Source of the DNA: JAAGZL01 sp964628835
Lineage (GTDB): Bacteria > Pseudomonadota > Gammaproteobacteria > Chromatiales > Chromatiaceae
Length of the DNA: 6,331 nt
Assembly: GCA_964628835.1 (NCBI GenBank)
Contig: CAZVME010000114.1
Span: 1-6,331, forward strand
Direction: 5' to 3'
Shown: piece by piece, positions 6,009-6,331 of the stretch
Numbering within the stretch: position 1 is the stretch's first letter
Layout: every line of letters starts with the position of its first letter
Translations under genes and position numbers: made by a program
Notes under the pieces: generated by a model
What the model saw: the letters and a program-made list of their open reading frames with translations, nothing else
Told to the model about the DNA's origin: nothing
Database searches by the model: none

Positions 6009-6331
6009 TTATATTTTGTAGCCGCCGATCCCGTCCCGTAGCCGATGCGCCAGCTGGCCCAGCTCGACGCTGGCCTCATCGGTCTGCCGTGAGGCGGTAA
6101 CAAACTGGCCGGTAACCTTGTTGATCTCGCCCATGGCCGTGGAAACCTGCTCGATCCCGGTGGCCACCTGCCGCACCGAGGCCACAATCTGCTGACTCGC
6201 CACCACGGTCTCACGCACCACATCCACCTGCTGTTTCATCACTTGGCCGCTGCGCTCCACCAGCACCACGCCCGAGTCCACCCCCTTGCTACCCTCCTCG
6301 GTGGCCATCACCGCCCGGTCCGTGGCATGTC
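6009..6331 (-). CDS. Methyl-accepting chemotaxis protein, C-terminal end only (5' part outside window)
   Basis: The frame is open to the window edge, reading HATDRAVMATEEGSKGVD from 6329 down, and ends at TAA 6011-6009. The visible ~106 residues match residues 633-738 of the neighbouring complete MCP, i.e. the C-terminal descending helix of the signalling hairpin past the tip. The match is almost complete up to RQTDEAS; the last 19 residues then differ (ending LRDGIGGYKI instead of LRQVVSIYRI). The GTG/ATG codons at 6311-6306 are internal, not starts. There is no C-terminal pentapeptide tether. The sensor domain cannot be seen, so its ligand and membrane layout are unknown. It sits 137 nt upstream of the second MCP in the same orientation, a tandem receptor pair feeding the same CheA. 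Confidence 0.95.
   Translation of the reverse strand, partial: HATDRAVMATEEGSKGVDSGVVLVERSGQVMKQQVDVVRETVVASQQIVASVRQVATGIEQVSTAMGEINKVTGQFVTASRQTDEASVELGQLAHRLRDGIGGYKI
6069..6331 (-). repeat. Copy B of the MCP duplication (runs off window)
   Basis: Partner of 3715-3977, with about 16 differences in 263 bp and no gaps. Only three differences fall in roughly the first 105 bases from the low end, including at synonymous positions, so the similarity is at DNA level and not only protein level. Confidence 0.9.

Noticed and set aside
5606..6223. 205-codon minus-strand ORF bridging the two MCPs
   Set aside because: It is an out-of-frame read of the upstream MCP tail, the spacer and the N-terminus of the second MCP; the true frames carry clear MCP sequence.

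Overview
The window is a block of chemosensory genes, all on the minus strand, so transcription runs from high to low coordinates. In that order it holds: the last ~106 codons of a methyl-accepting chemotaxis protein (MCP; 6331-6009), a complete second MCP (5871-3655), a hybrid CheA kinase with its own C-terminal receiver (3476-1203), a complete CheB receptor methylesterase (1175-108), and a broken piece of an IS3-family transposase (106-1) that runs off the low end. The moderately GC-rich sequence, the gene families and the Shine-Dalgarno-like starts suggest a Gammaproteobacterium, perhaps an environmental or sulfur-oxidising type. That placement is weak inference; there is no rRNA or other marker gene.

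The genes make one signalling pathway. The MCP senses something through a large helical extracytoplasmic domain between two membrane segments and passes the signal through two HAMP-like units to a coiled-coil hairpin. The hairpin controls CheA, which phosphorylates its own receiver and, presumably, CheB. CheB removes methyl groups from the MCPs for adaptation. CheW, CheR and an output regulator are not in the window; they may lie upstream of 6331 or beyond the IS remnant. The CheA-receiver plus adjacent CheB arrangement resembles Wsp/ACF-type systems (surface sensing, c-di-GMP or other non-flagellar outputs) at least as much as classical flagellar chemotaxis, but the output cannot be read from this window.

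The less ordinary points lie around the main genes. (1) The two MCPs share at least 263 bp at about 94% DNA identity, ending abruptly 60 bp before the stops, which suggests recent duplication or gene conversion. (2) cheA carries a run of nine G in its ATPase domain, where loss of one G would give an immediate stop. (3) The 178-bp MCP-cheA spacer holds a 12-bp tandem repeat followed by a near-perfect Shine-Dalgarno and a 35-codon ORF whose end overlaps the cheA start. (4) The 137-bp MCP-MCP spacer holds a related degenerate repeat and a possible promoter. (5) An IS3-type OrfB fragment abuts the cheB stop. (6) The MCP tip has Lys where MCPs usually have Asn. There is no gene-free stretch longer than 300 bases, and I saw no tRNA, rRNA, CRISPR or convincing Rho-independent terminator. 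I see no clear evidence of a wholly new system.
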